Below are positions 10,836 through 21,839 of a stretch of DNA of 64,000 nucleotides, one piece after another. The position numbers and the translations under genes are program-made. This stretch comes from Erythroxylum novogranatense (Eukaryota; Streptophyta; Magnoliopsida; Malpighiales; Erythroxylaceae): positions 8,436,560 to 8,500,559 of the forward strand of contig CM057225.1 of the NCBI GenBank assembly GCA_029891385.1, written 5' to 3'. A model generated the notes under the pieces. The model worked only from the letters and a program-made list of their open reading frames with translations. It was not told the DNA's origin and did not search any database. How positions within the stretch are numbered: position 1 is the first letter of the stretch; each line of letters opens with the position of its first letter.

Positions 10836-13203
10836 CTTAATCCATTACCCTCCTTTTTCATATTCCCATTCAATTTCCAACAACAATAATTCTTAGCACA
10901 CAAATCAGAAAAATACAAACCATAGCTTGTTGGAAAGATAATGAAAAGCTCTACCATTCTCATGAAGACCATAAAAATCAATTTCACCCCTAAGGGTGTC
11001 AAATATCCCATCAAAGCTACTGTCTACACAAAACCTCTCAAACAGTGCAATACTTTGCAAATTCAGTAACTACTCATTTCCTCAGTCAAAAATAACACAA
11101 TAAATATGCTCAGTAAGTTCACAATGTTATCTCCAACTTTCATGAACAACTCAAAATCAAATTTACTTACTAACTAGGTCAAACAATTCACCAAAGCATC
11201 AACCCTCTGAAATCAACCAATCTGGACAGTGATGTTTCAAACAGTAATTCTCTTAGTAAAAATGTCACAAAATTCATTACTTTATATCCCTGAAAAGACA
11301 AGATCTCAAACTTCAATTTTCATGAAGAACACAAACTCCAATTCGATTTTTAACAATTTTAAAACTGTTATGGAAGTTACTGCCATTATCAGCAATTCGC
11401 AACCTAATGCAGGGTCAGTTTTTGCAAAATCATAACTCCCAACTCTGACCTCTAAAAATTACTCACCATAAATCATTTTCAAGATAATGTCTTCCTCTAC
11501 AACTTTACAGAAGATCACTCACACCAATTCAGTCCACAAAAATTGCTAAAATTGCTCCCAAGCAGAAAGCTCACAAAATCAACACTTTGACTAGGTTTCT
11601 CCAAAAAGCATAAAACCAAGCAATAGTAATCAGTTCATATCTCCCAATATACAACTCGAAAATTAGCAAGATCAGTGGAAATGGAAAGCTAACTCAATAT
11701 GCCTCAACTTTCATAAAGACCATTTTTCCTAGTTCCATACCAATTAATTTAGAAAAATCAACAAAACACATTAGTCATACATGCGGTTACTGTTCACAGG
11801 CAATAAAACAGTAACTTTCCATGCAAATTTTCGCCCTTCTAGCATTACAATTTAACAACACCTATTTCACACTAAATTGAAGCCAACATCCCAAAGTTTA
11901 ATTGGGAACAAACTTCACCTCATTTGCAACCCTACACAATAAGTTATGATCAAAACATTCCAACTGGTCAAACACCAATTTTCCAGATTTCAACATTACC
12001 CTAACTCCTATCACTTCTAACATCAATAACACATCACTAAGCATCCATTCCTACCTCTAATTCAACCACAAATTCATCACAACATAAACTTATATAATGA
12101 CACAAAAATTGGCAGCACCTACACAAATGATCTTCCTAAGTTTTCCCTTCATCTAACCTTACAAACTCAATCCAAAACCAAGCTAAAATCAATAAGAAGT
12201 ATAGTCATTCATTCATCCATAACTAAGTATACATTTAAACCCATTCAAACCTACCCTTGTCATGTTCAAGTACATGTATAAAGGATCTCCATGCATGCTT
12301 CTAACTATCAAAAGCATAAAACAAACATCAATACTTACCAATCAAGTTACAAACTCTTCAATTCTCAACACTTTACAACTCTCCCACACTTCCTAACTTA
12401 CTTCACCCACGGTTTTCATAAGTATAACAAAGAGTCTCATCAATTCAAGGCTTCAACTTGGTTTGTGTGTGAAGAAGAGTAAGCAAAGAACCAAGGAGAC
12501 AATTCTTATATGGGATAGGTAAAGGGAAAAATCGAAAGAGGTGAACAAAGCACCTTGGATGATGAAGTTTGGCACTTTTAAAATGACTCTTTTTCAACTT
12601 TCAAGGAGATAATCTTATACACTAAAGAAGCATAGCCGTATGACAAGGGAGACTTAAGCAATTGATTTTTTTTAAAAGGTCGTAGGTGCTTGAGTAGAAA
12701 AGACAAAGCTAATTAATAATTGTACACTTGGCTTTTAATGAATGAAAAAGACAAAAATGAGTTAATCCCAATTAATTAAGCACTAATTCCACTTAAGCTC
12801 TAAACATGGCACTAACATAATTCCCACAATTAGTTATTCACTAATCTCATGCCATTAGGCAATCCTTTTCAGTACAAAAAGACTCACTCACCGGATCGGT
12901 TTGAATTTTCCGTCGGCAAGAACCCGAAAAATTCGAAAAATTTCCATAAATCCTAAAATATAAAACAATTTATGGCGACTCAAAATAATTTTTCAAATAC
13001 AACTTTCACATAAATTTCACCAAAGATCCCAATTCGACACTTATGCCGGAAATGTCATGAATGCATGTATACCGTGTGCATGTGCAAAACAATCATCAGT
13101 TATAGAGGCTATATAATGTATGTTCATGCCGCGTTATAATTCAAGTCTCCTAACCCGTCCCAAATTACCAAAAAACCTTTTCTATGGGAGATGGGATGTT
13201 ACA

Positions 13204-13977
13204 TGTGGCCTAGAAACACCACCTCATCCAACCAAAATTCACACTTAGTGAATTTGGCATACAACTGTCTATCCCTCATAATCTGCAACACTATCCTCAG
13301 ATGCTCCGCATGCTCCTGCCTACTCCTCGAGTACACCAAACTGATCCAGGTAGGGCTGAAAGACCCTATTCATCAAAGTCATGAAGGCTGTCGGGGCATT
13401 ATTCAACCCGAATGGCATCACTAAAAACTTGAAATGCCCATACCTGCTCCTAAAAGCGCTCTTAGGCACATCGGCCTCTGCGATCCTCAACTGATAATAT
13501 CCGGATCTCAAATCCAACTTGGTAAACACCTGAGCTCCCTGCAACTGATCAAATAGATCATCAATCCTAGGCAGTGGGTACTTATTCTTAACTGTAACCC
13601 GATTCAGCTGCCTATAATCGATGCACACCCTCATAGTCCCGTCCTTCTTCTTCACAAACAATAACGGAGCTCCCCACGGTGAAACACTCGGTCTGATAAA
13701 TCCTCTATCCAACAACTCCTGCAGCTGAGCCTTAAGCTCCCTCAGTTCCACCGGTGCCATCCTATACGGAGGTAACGATATAGGAGCGGTACCTAGAACG
13801 AGGTCAATCTCAAACTCCGTTTCCCGATCCAGCGGTAAACCCGGTAACTCCTCGGGAAACACATCTGGGAATTCCCTGATCACGAGAACATCCTACAAAC
13901 TCTGCTGCACTCTGGAATCCACTACATGCGCCAAATAGGCCTCACAACTGTAGGAAAATCCCGGTGTGAGCATCACA
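13204..13977 (-). pseudogene. Gypsy protease end and reverse transcriptase fragment, active site deleted
   Basis: From 13977 leftwards the minus strand reads HVMLTPGFSYSCEAYLAHVV (protease/RT linker). After an in-frame TAG a 187-codon open frame follows (13883-13320): [73 protein letters not shown]. It is the best preserved coding block in the window. Just after QPYLDQF about 25-28 bases are missing relative to the plus copy (4405-4450). They carry the FIDD catalytic Asp pair, and the loss shifts the frame to a stop. Homology resumes through the thumb block to about 13206, where the LTR begins. RT chemistry would be abolished. Confidence 0.9.
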
Positions 13978-15808
13978 TGCCCACGGTGCGGAAAACAAAA
14001 ATTTTTGTTCCGGGACCTTCCCGAAAGCCAGGATCCATGTGTCTATACAACAAACTCAAACCATAACGGCCAAAGGAGACATCTCTAACGGTATCCACGC
14101 AGAGATCGGAGAACCTAACCGGGACAAACCCTTTGACACAGGAATAGCTAGAATAAGGAGAAGACTGCTAGATCTTACCTTATTCTTGGAGAGCTGGAGA
14201 AAGCGATGGAGAGGAAGAACTTGGAGAAGATGGAGCTTGATGATCGATGGAGAAGAGATGAAGACTTTGGATCTTTTAAACTCTTTTAAAACCCTTTCTT
14301 CATTCTATTTAAAAACCACCGAAGAACCCCTTATGAACTTAGGTTTAAAACTTGTTTTTAAACCTCTTCATATCATCAACGACCATCCTCCTCTTTCATC
14401 TTCATTGTTTTTGTCTTTTAGTCATTAAATAAATTGATGACTAAGCAAAATGGAGAAACTTCTTTTCCTCCATCCATGTACACACATATATATATATATA
14501 TATATATTAATTATTTATTTAATTAATTAATAACATATATATATGTATATATAAATGCTGAAGTGGTCCATCCACACTGAAATTGGTCTCTACCGGCCTA
14601 CCAGTCAGTATGGAAAAACCCCGAAAAGTTTTTCAGCAAAATCGATGTCGCGATCTCATCGGGACATATCTTGATCTCATCGGGATCCATTTAATTCTAT
14701 TGCTCTCTATATATTGGATCTCTATCCAAAACTATTTTCTGAATTCTCCGAGACACTCTTATCGTGTGACCCATTAGGTTCCCGGTTATGTTGGCCACTT
14801 AGATTAACACTTAATCTCGAGCAAGTCATGAGCGGTATCTAGCAACACATCATGACCCTAATTGACGGAAAGTAATTGGTTTGACGAATGAAGCTATATT
14901 CATCATGAACCATATTACTTAACCTTTCCATAGATAATTGCCGTGCAATTAGTCCTTTCACCATGCTATACCCCACTTGGTTATGAGTATGGGCAATGTG
15001 TCAACTCTTTACTAGATCGACCACGCCAAATCCAATCCAAGTGATATCAGTTCTTGTCTTGGGACTCATTACTTTATATGTCACTAAAGACACTCTTCAT
15101 GACATATATACTCCGGCCGAGATTTCTAAGTAATGACCCGATAAGAGGCCATAGGTATCATCTTCGCTATCACGTAAGTGGTGAATCCTTTATTGGCTAT
15201 TCAATTACCTTGAATACCTCAAGTTCGCACCCAAGCACCACCCTATGAGCGACCTCAGAAGGCAACAAGGAATGGAGTCAAAGCACGTAATCAAGATTCA
15301 AGATATCCTCGAGCACCTCGAGTCTAAGGATACTTGCACCATTGCTATGATGAGATTATCGCGACATTAGAATAGGACATCCATGTGATGATCTCATAGA
15401 GGTCATCCAATGTACTTACTACCTCTAGTAAGCATCCACATCTCAACCCTAAATATCTCATATTTACAGCTTCTGAGATCCACTGCTTGATCAAATCAAG
15501 GAGCTTGAGATGTGCTAGTCTTTCCAGATTACCGATGTCTAGTCTCAGTAATCCTATGACTAGGGATAATTTAGATACTAACATAATTGCACATGATAGG
15601 AATCTCAGTAGTATGATCACATCACAATTTCCTTCATGCTATGTCATATATCATGGACTTCATTAATTTGCTTATTGATCAATATCAGTTCATTAATAAT
15701 GAACAGCAACGTAATGAAATATGCCTTTCTTCATTTATTCATAAAGGCTGTACACAAATTTGTACAAAATGCGCTAAAGGCGATTACCTTCAGGGCACTA
15801 CTCTAACA
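13978..15808 (-). repeat. Ty1/copia LTR (3' LTR), 1831 bp
   Basis: On the minus strand it begins TGTTAGAGTAGTGCCC at 15808 and ends CACCGTGGGCA at 13978, giving TG...CA termini. A purine tract and copia pol sequence lie immediately upstream on the minus strand, so it is the 3' LTR. The left flank (13977) is gypsy pol, so the copia element or a fragment of it is inserted in, or fused to, that fragment. The partner 5' LTR is not present in the window. Confidence 0.85.
14486..14508. repeat. (AT)n microsatellite
   Basis: About 11 AT units inside the copia LTR, followed by AT-rich degenerate repeats to about 14555. Confidence 0.9.
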
Positions 15809-15822
15809 ATCTCCCACTTGAC
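15809..15822 (-). promoter_or_regulatory. Polypurine tract of copia element
   Basis: The minus strand reads CAAGTGGGAGAT directly before the LTR start TGTTAGAG. This is the usual position and composition for a copia PPT. Confidence 0.8.
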
Positions 15823-16310
15823 CTAAAGCCAATCGCCTTGATATCTAATACCATAAAGTAGTACATGAGAATCAAAACTCTTTTGTGATAATGGCTTTGT
15901 CAACTAATCAGCAATATTACGCTCGGTGGGAATTCTCTCGATATGGACATCACCGTCCTATGATCTCCTCGATCGATGATATCTCGTGAGTACGTGTTTA
16001 GATCGTTGATGAGACCTTGGTTCTTTCGCTGCGTAATAGCCTCATTGTTGTTACAATACAACTATATGGGCCCATCATCGCTAGGAACCACACCAAGTTC
16101 GAGAATGAACTTTGATCCAAAGCGCTTCCTTTGTCGCTTCACGGCGGCAATGTACTCGCCTCGGTTGTTGAATCGACGATCGTCTCTTGTTTGGAACTCT
16201 TCCAACTAACTTCCCGCCATTCGGTGTGAATACATAACCTGATTGGGATTTGGAATCATCCTTGTCAGTTAGGCGGCATCTCAGATACCCGCTCACTGGA
16301 GATCTCCATC
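15823..16310 (-). pseudogene. Copia RNase H remnant
   Basis: The minus-strand frame at 16296-16081 reads LTDKDDSKSQSGYVFTPNGG, then KEALWIK, a typical copia RNase H stretch. Downstream, ERNIADLTKPLS-like residues (about 15935-15890, with a stop) are the extreme C terminus of copia Pol. Frameshifts between SGYVF and KEALWIK scramble the central part. It is followed directly by the PPT and LTR. Confidence 0.8.
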
Positions 16311-16629
16311 CCCATATATCAAGAACACATCCTTAGTCCTTCATGAGTACTTGAGGATATTCTCGACATCACCCAAAGGACCTCACCAGATCCGATTGGT
16401 ATCCGCTCGTAACACTTAGAGCATATGATACATCGGGTCTCGTACATAAGACAACAGTACATGATAGATCCTACCGCAGATGCATACGGGATCATATTCA
16501 TACGCATCCTCTCATCTTTTGTCTTAGGACACATAGATTTCGAGAGTGTTATCCCATGAGTCACGGGAAGGTACCCTCTCTTGGATTGCTCCATGCTAAA
16601 CCTCTTTAGCATCTTGTCAATGTAGGTTC
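16311..16629 (-). pseudogene. Copia reverse transcriptase C-terminal remnant
   Basis: The minus-strand frame at 16612-16319 reads MLKRFSMEQSKRGYLPVTHG, then ITLSKSMCPKT, RMRMNMIPYASAVGSIMY and, after a frameshift, fragments of the downstream connection. This is the RT-to-RNase H connection of a Ty1/copia polyprotein. The catalytic RT core is absent because the fragment stops at about 16629 against LTR B sequence. Confidence 0.85.
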
Positions 16630-18394
16630 AAATTGTGAAAATCCATAACTCCCACATCTGATTTCCAGAAATTATATGCCATACACCATTTTCAAGATGA
16701 ATGTGTCATCTAAAACTCTTCAGTAGATTTCCAACACCAATTCAATGCACAAAAATTACTAAAATCCCTCCTAATCTGAATGTACACCAAATTTGACATT
16801 CCAGCTAGGTTTCATTCAATGCATAAAAATAGCCAACAATCATAAGTCCATAACTCCTAATAGACATATCGAAAAATTGAAAAATCAGTGGCATTGGAAA
16901 GCTAACTGAATAAGCTTCAACTTTCATTTAGTCCATTTGTCCTAATTCCTTCTCAATTAATTTAGAAAAAAAATAGCAAAACTCTAGGTTATGGTTTCGG
17001 GTACTATTCATTCCAGTCAATAGCAGTAACTTTCCAAGCCATATTACAACCTCTTAAAGTTAAAATTGGACAACACCTTTTTCACACAAAAATGTAGCCA
17101 ATATCCCAAAGTTTAATTGGGCACAAACCGTACCTCATTTGCTCACCTACACAATTAGTTATGATCAAAACATTTCAATAGGTTAAACACCAAATTTTCC
17201 AGATTTCATCTTTACCTCTTCCTCTTCCATTCTATCACTTTACCTACATCAATAAACATTCATTTACACCTCCAATTCAACCACAAAATCATCACAACAT
17301 ATATTTGTATAATTAACAAACTTGGCAGCAACCACACAACTATTTTCCATTCATCTAGCCTTTCTAAACTCAATCTAAAACCAAGCCAAAATCAATAAAA
17401 ACCATATTCATTCACTCACCCTCACTCAAGCATGCATTTAAACCCATTCAAACCTACCACTTTCATGATCAAATAAATGCACAAAGGATCGCCATGACTG
17501 GTTCTAACTACCAAAAGAAGGAAAGCAACCATCAATACTCACCAAACAAGTTGCAAGCTCTACTTTCCTCAAATCTTGAAGTTCTCACCAACTTCTTTTT
17601 TTTTCCACACCTCACCCACGGTTTTCATAAGCATAACCAAGATCATCATCAACCCAAGGTGTGAACTAGCTTTACATGAGAAGGAAGAGGGAACAAGCAA
17701 AAGAACAAGTGGAAATTATATGGGAGGAAAAAGGAAATAGTCGAAGGAGGAGGAAAACAATTGAAGGAAATGGCAAGTTTCGGATGAGAAGGAAGATTGG
17801 CTTTCCAAAGCTTTCCAAAATGAGTTTTTAAGTATGACAAGGAGAAAAAGTCGAAGGTGAAGCATCATATAAGACAAAGTCATTAATTATAAAGAGACAC
17901 TTGGCTTTTAATGAATGGAAAAGACAAAAACTTAATTAACAACATTTAATCATAACTCTAATCCAATTTAATCTTAATCTATCATAAGCTAATGGTTCCA
18001 TAACAATTCCCACAATTATCTATTCAATAATCCAATGCCATTAGGCAGTCCTTTTCAGTACAAAAAAGCTCACTCAATCAGTCAGTTGGAATTTTCCGAT
18101 CCGGGCAAGAACCCCGAAAAATTCCAGAAAAATTTTCAAAAATCCCTTAAAATAGAAAACAATTTATGGCGCATTCAGAATAATTTTCCAAACCCAAAAA
18201 TCACGCTAATCCCAATAAAATTATCTTAGGCACGAAAACCGGGAATGTCATGTATGCATGTACAGTAAGTTCATGTGCACAATTGTGACTATAGAGCAAT
18301 CCTATTATGCATGAGCAGTCCTATGAAATCCCAATCTAGCACATCCTATGTCAATTTACCATTCTACCCTTCCAATTGAGGGTGGGATGTTACA
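16630..18394 (-). repeat. Truncated gypsy LTR (subfamily B)
   Basis: It begins on the minus strand at 18394 with TGTAACATCCCACCC and aligns along its length with the solo LTR 22901-26590; for example 18240-18394 matches 26430-26590, and 16640-16740 matches 24896-24990. It stops at about 16630 against copia pol, so the 3' half of the LTR is missing. No gene is supported in this 1.8 kb. Confidence 0.8.
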
Positions 18395-19060
18395 CTCCAG
18401 ATCCCTGACCAATCTCGGCTCGACTCTGTCTCAGAAGCTGCTCAATCCTTACTGCAGCTGATCTCAACTCCACAAAGGTACCCATATCCGACCGGGCTAA
18501 CCTGGTACGAATCTCCAGATTAAGCCCTCCCTCGAATCTCCGGCACCTATCAGCCTCAGAGGCAATCAAAACAGACGCATATGCTGACAGCTCGTTAAAC
18601 CTGACCTCATAATCGGCCACCGACATCGACCCCTGTCTCAGCTCAAAGAACTCCTGCATCTTCATTTCCAAATAGTCCTTGGGCATGAAATTATCCCTGA
18701 AAGCCCTCAGAAAGTCAGCCCAATTCAATACACAAGGCCTGGTGGAACTACCCGGGACAATCTCCCACCACTGATACGCTGGACCCTGAAGCAAAGAAAC
18801 AGCATAATCGAAGCGCTCCTCAGGGTCGCAATCCATCGATCTAGGACCCGCCGGTCCTTCCAACCATCCTCACCTCAGCAGGTCTCTTTGCCATAGAAAT
18901 CAATGACCTCCCTTTGCATGCAGCGATCATACCTCCATTCCCGTCTCATGGAACTCTAGGAGGCTGCTCCTCATGCAGAGGTCTGAAGACTCCTACTTGT
19001 CCGATCGATCCTTGGTCAGTTGGTTGATCTACCTGATCACCAAAGATGGATGACCTACAA
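18395..19060 (-). pseudogene. gag: Gypsy gag fragment
   Basis: A 157-codon minus-strand frame (18863-18390) reads YQWWEIVPG, FRDNFMPKDYLEMKMQEFF, LRQGSMSVADYEVRFNEL and EGGLNLEIRTRLARSDMG, the Retrotrans_gag capsid-like domain. It is clean apart from a lost N terminus: the upstream 200 bases towards the PBS contain homologous but interrupted sequence. It is cut at 18395 by LTR B, before any zinc knuckle. It belongs with the 5' LTR and PBS to its right (subfamily C). Confidence 0.85.
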
Positions 19061-19144
19061 TAAAACCACAATTTCGATCAATTTCTTGCTTTTCTTACGA
19101 AATTCAAGCCTAACATATACTATGCCCAAAAGATGCCAAACCAT

Positions 19145-19156
19145 GCTCTGATACCA
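19145..19156 (-). promoter_or_regulatory. Primer binding site (initiator Met tRNA)
   Basis: The minus strand reads TGGTATCAGAGC, the standard complement of the initiator Met tRNA 3' end. It lies five bases from the LTR end at 19162. Confidence 0.9.
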
Positions 19157-19810
19157 CCTAACGTAGCGCCCCCTTACCGTAGAGTATACACCGGGACGCC
19201 CGTAGGTCGTACCACTGTATAACCTACGATGAGGGTGCACTACGATACGATCGTTCTATAAACCTTATGGCATCAATATAATAAAGCAGTAATATCAATT
19301 TCACTAAAATTTGAAACCAAAAGATATCCGTCATTTCATTCATTTCATAAAACCCTAAATACACCATCCGGTCATATATTTACAACTGTACAAGTCCAAA
19401 AGAACTGACATAACCCTTAACTATGTCATCCCCTAAAATATCCCAAAAGATTTTCAGTTGACCGACCTGTGGGCCATGCTCCTCTCGCCGGCACACACAC
19501 AGCAGGAAAAGTCTCACGGACTGGAGCTAGGAGTCAAACTATCGCTGTCTTGAGAAATAGATGCAATGTTGGGTGAGTTTGCGAACTCAGTGAGAAACTA
19601 TCATCGATGGTCCACCCAACTCATGCATATCCAGACAATCACACAGTATCGTACAAATATCACAACCAGAATCACATGCAGTTAATTTCACATTTATAAG
19701 GCGATACGCCTTTCATACAATTCACATTTGAACATTTATATATGCAATGTACATGTGACTCTTTCGTTTTCTTTCATTGTTGTGACCGTGCGCCTGAGCT
19801 CATATACGTT

Positions 19811-19914
19811 GAGTCATTGGCTCTGAAAACATTAGGCTCAAAAGCCCTAATACGTTGAGCATAAAGCTCTGAAAATCATTGGGCACGAAGCCCTGTGCGT
19901 TGAGCTTAAAGCTC
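19811..19914. other. Hairpin array in LTR C
   Basis: Successive units: GAGTCATTGGCTC (19811-19823, one stem base mutated), GGCT-CAAA-AGCC (19835-19846), GAGC-ATAAA-GCTC (19857-19869), GGGC-ACGAA-GCCC (19881-19893), GAGCT-TAA-AGCTC (19902-19914). Spacing is about 21-24 bp and spacers share a TGCGTT/TACGTT core. Confidence 0.8.
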
Positions 19915-20534
19915 TCATATACAGTGGCTGCACCGGTCACAACTGTCAATTATCTGATCATGCATAATGGCATGAATGAACATGCTACAAATCTCCCAAA
20001 TTGTGCCACAACCTAATATCACTATCCAATTTGCATTTGAAACCACTTATTAACAATTAATGCACACTTTACACTCCTATAGCACATCTCAAATATTTCG
20101 AACACCTATGGTCCGAAATCAATCAAAACAAACACATATAATCCATCCTTAACTCCACATGGCACCGGTGCATAAAATAAACACATAAAGGTTGAGAAAC
20201 CAACTAGGTTACTCACCACAGAACTTCCGAGCTATTGCCGGGAAGTCTCGCCTACGTCGGACGATCGGCGATCCACTTGAGCCGCTATAACAATCGAAAC
20301 ATAATAACATTACTAATTGTATCAATTCCAATGTTCAATGATGCAGATGAATCGAATAATGTACGTACTATACGTGTTATGACATTTCCGACACAAATCT
20401 GGATTTCCCGATCTCAAATTCTAATTCCTGAATTCATAATCTCCAGATTGAATTTCATCCATAACTAATTGAATCCATAAATTCCTAATTCCCCAAATTC
20501 AAAAACCTCAAAACTTAAACTTTCTGAATTTGAC

Positions 20535-20770
20535 CTTCCTCGCCGCGACGTCTGGTTCCTCGCCGCGGCGTGAAATCCTCCGCTCGTCGCGACGTGAGCT
20601 GCGGCTCGTCATGACGCAAAGAATCCGCAATCCATGGCGCAGTACTCATCTCTCGTCGCGACGTGCGCCAGAACTCGGCTCGTCGCGACTAATATTTATT
20701 TATTCTTCGCGACGTGCAAGAAGAGGTAGCTCGTCGCGGCGTGTTCATCACACGTCGCGACGTGCGAACC
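20535..20770. repeat. Degenerate repeat array of CGTCGCGACG palindrome
   Basis: At least eight copies of the CTCGTCGCGACGTG word, several exact for the 10 bp palindrome CGTCGCGACG, spaced irregularly over 235 bp in an AT-rich LTR. Confidence 0.85.
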
Positions 20771-21839
20771 CAGATTTACGTCCGAAACCCAAAAATTTCT
20801 CAGCTCTTCTGATATAAATCCCTCCAAATCCATTCTAAACACTCCAAAACTACATTCTACACTTAACACTACTCATTACTAACCTTAAATCCACAAATCC
20901 ACCATTATTCAGCAAACACCCAAATCAAAATCAACAAAATAATCATCAGAAACCCTAAATGCCAAATCCTCTAATATACAAACTAAATCATCCAAATAAC
21001 TCTATAAATCAACCAATCAAACTACGCAAGGCAAGAAAGAAGTAACTTACTTGATTAATAACCTCGAATCTTCAAAGATCACACTAATCTCAACTCAACG
21101 ACACCCACGGCAAAACACCAAACTCAACCCATCTTCAACTCTTTTCCAACATCAACCAAGGGATCGATTAAGGATGGAAGAAGGAGCAAATTGTGGGAAG
21201 GAAATCAAACAAGAACTCCAAGAAGAAATCCACGAAGAAGAAAGGAGAAGAAAGCATCGTGGGAGAAATTTCAAAGGCTTTAGGTTTTTAAATCAAAATT
21301 CTAAGGACTTGTTTGGAAAATGGAATTGCCATAAGTCTGATCCGAACCACCTCGAGTCAATTTCAAATTCTAATTCCTCCCGAATTCCAATGGCTAAACC
21401 ATAATCCCTCAAATCAAATTTCTAACCTATCTGTGCCATTGGATAATCAATTTCGGAACCGAAAATCTAATTAACCAGTCATTGATCAATTTTAACCAGT
21501 CATTGATCAATTTTCCGGTCCGGGCCTATTGCTCTGAAAATTCCATAAAAATTTCTATAAATCCACAAAAATAGATAACTCATAATCATATACTCAAATT
21601 TCATAATTCAATTTCCTAACTTTTATTTCTAGCTCAAATTCAATTCTCGAGCCTAATTTGACCTAATTATCACACATGCCTTAATCATCTCCAAATTCAA
21701 ACTATCCAAATCATATCAGAAATATGTCATACATGTATGTACGTACGAATGCCAATTATACAAAATTCTATATTGCATGCACATGCAAAAATACGTATGC
21801 AGTGAACTGTACCCATCCCATCGATGATGGGATGTTACA

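Larger units (their letters stand above)
9249..13203 (-). repeat. Complete 3955 bp gypsy LTR, inverted
   Basis: The left edge is TGTAGCACCCC and the right edge is GATGTTACA, i.e. TG...CA on the minus strand. The part at about 10690-13203 is a near-identical reverse complement of 6741-9240. It holds hairpins (9868-9925), a GGACCT/AGGTCC palindrome (about 10476-10491) and a GC cassette (10700-10835). No coding region is supported. Confidence 0.9.
9249..13977 (-). mobile_element. Minus-strand gypsy fragment: protease/RT piece joined to complete LTR
   Basis: Read on the minus strand, a pol fragment (13977-13204) runs straight into an LTR start at 13203. Everything between the RT thumb region and the LTR (RNase H, integrase and the PPT) is missing. 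The flanks of the LTR (TCTAA left, TGTGG right) do not match, so it is not a simple solo-LTR insertion. It belongs to the same subfamily as the plus element at 1-9248. Confidence 0.8.
19162..21839 (-). repeat. 5' LTR of gypsy subfamily C, 2678 bp
   Basis: Read on the minus strand it starts TGTAACATCCCATC at 21839 and ends at 19162 next to the PBS (terminal CA mutated to CG). It is only patchily similar to the 3.95 kb LTR, sharing for example the GCCGGGAAGTC region near 20238. It carries a hairpin array and the most repetitive GC cassette in the window. It is inserted into a LINE RT at 21840. Frames inside it (including 20530-20817) are artefacts of the cassette. Confidence 0.85.

Noticed and set aside
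9249..13203. Considered as a simple solo LTR insertion
   Set aside because: Flanking pentamers TCTAA and TGTGG do not match and pol of the same orientation adjoins it on the right, so it is better read as the 3' LTR of a deleted element.
14039..14428. 129-codon frame in the copia LTR
   Set aside because: Located wholly inside an LTR, no domain, and its end is low-complexity Leu/Ser/Phe sequence.
20530..20817. 95-codon Arg/Ser-rich frame
   Set aside because: It is a read-through of the CGTCGCGACG repeat array; no start context or homology.
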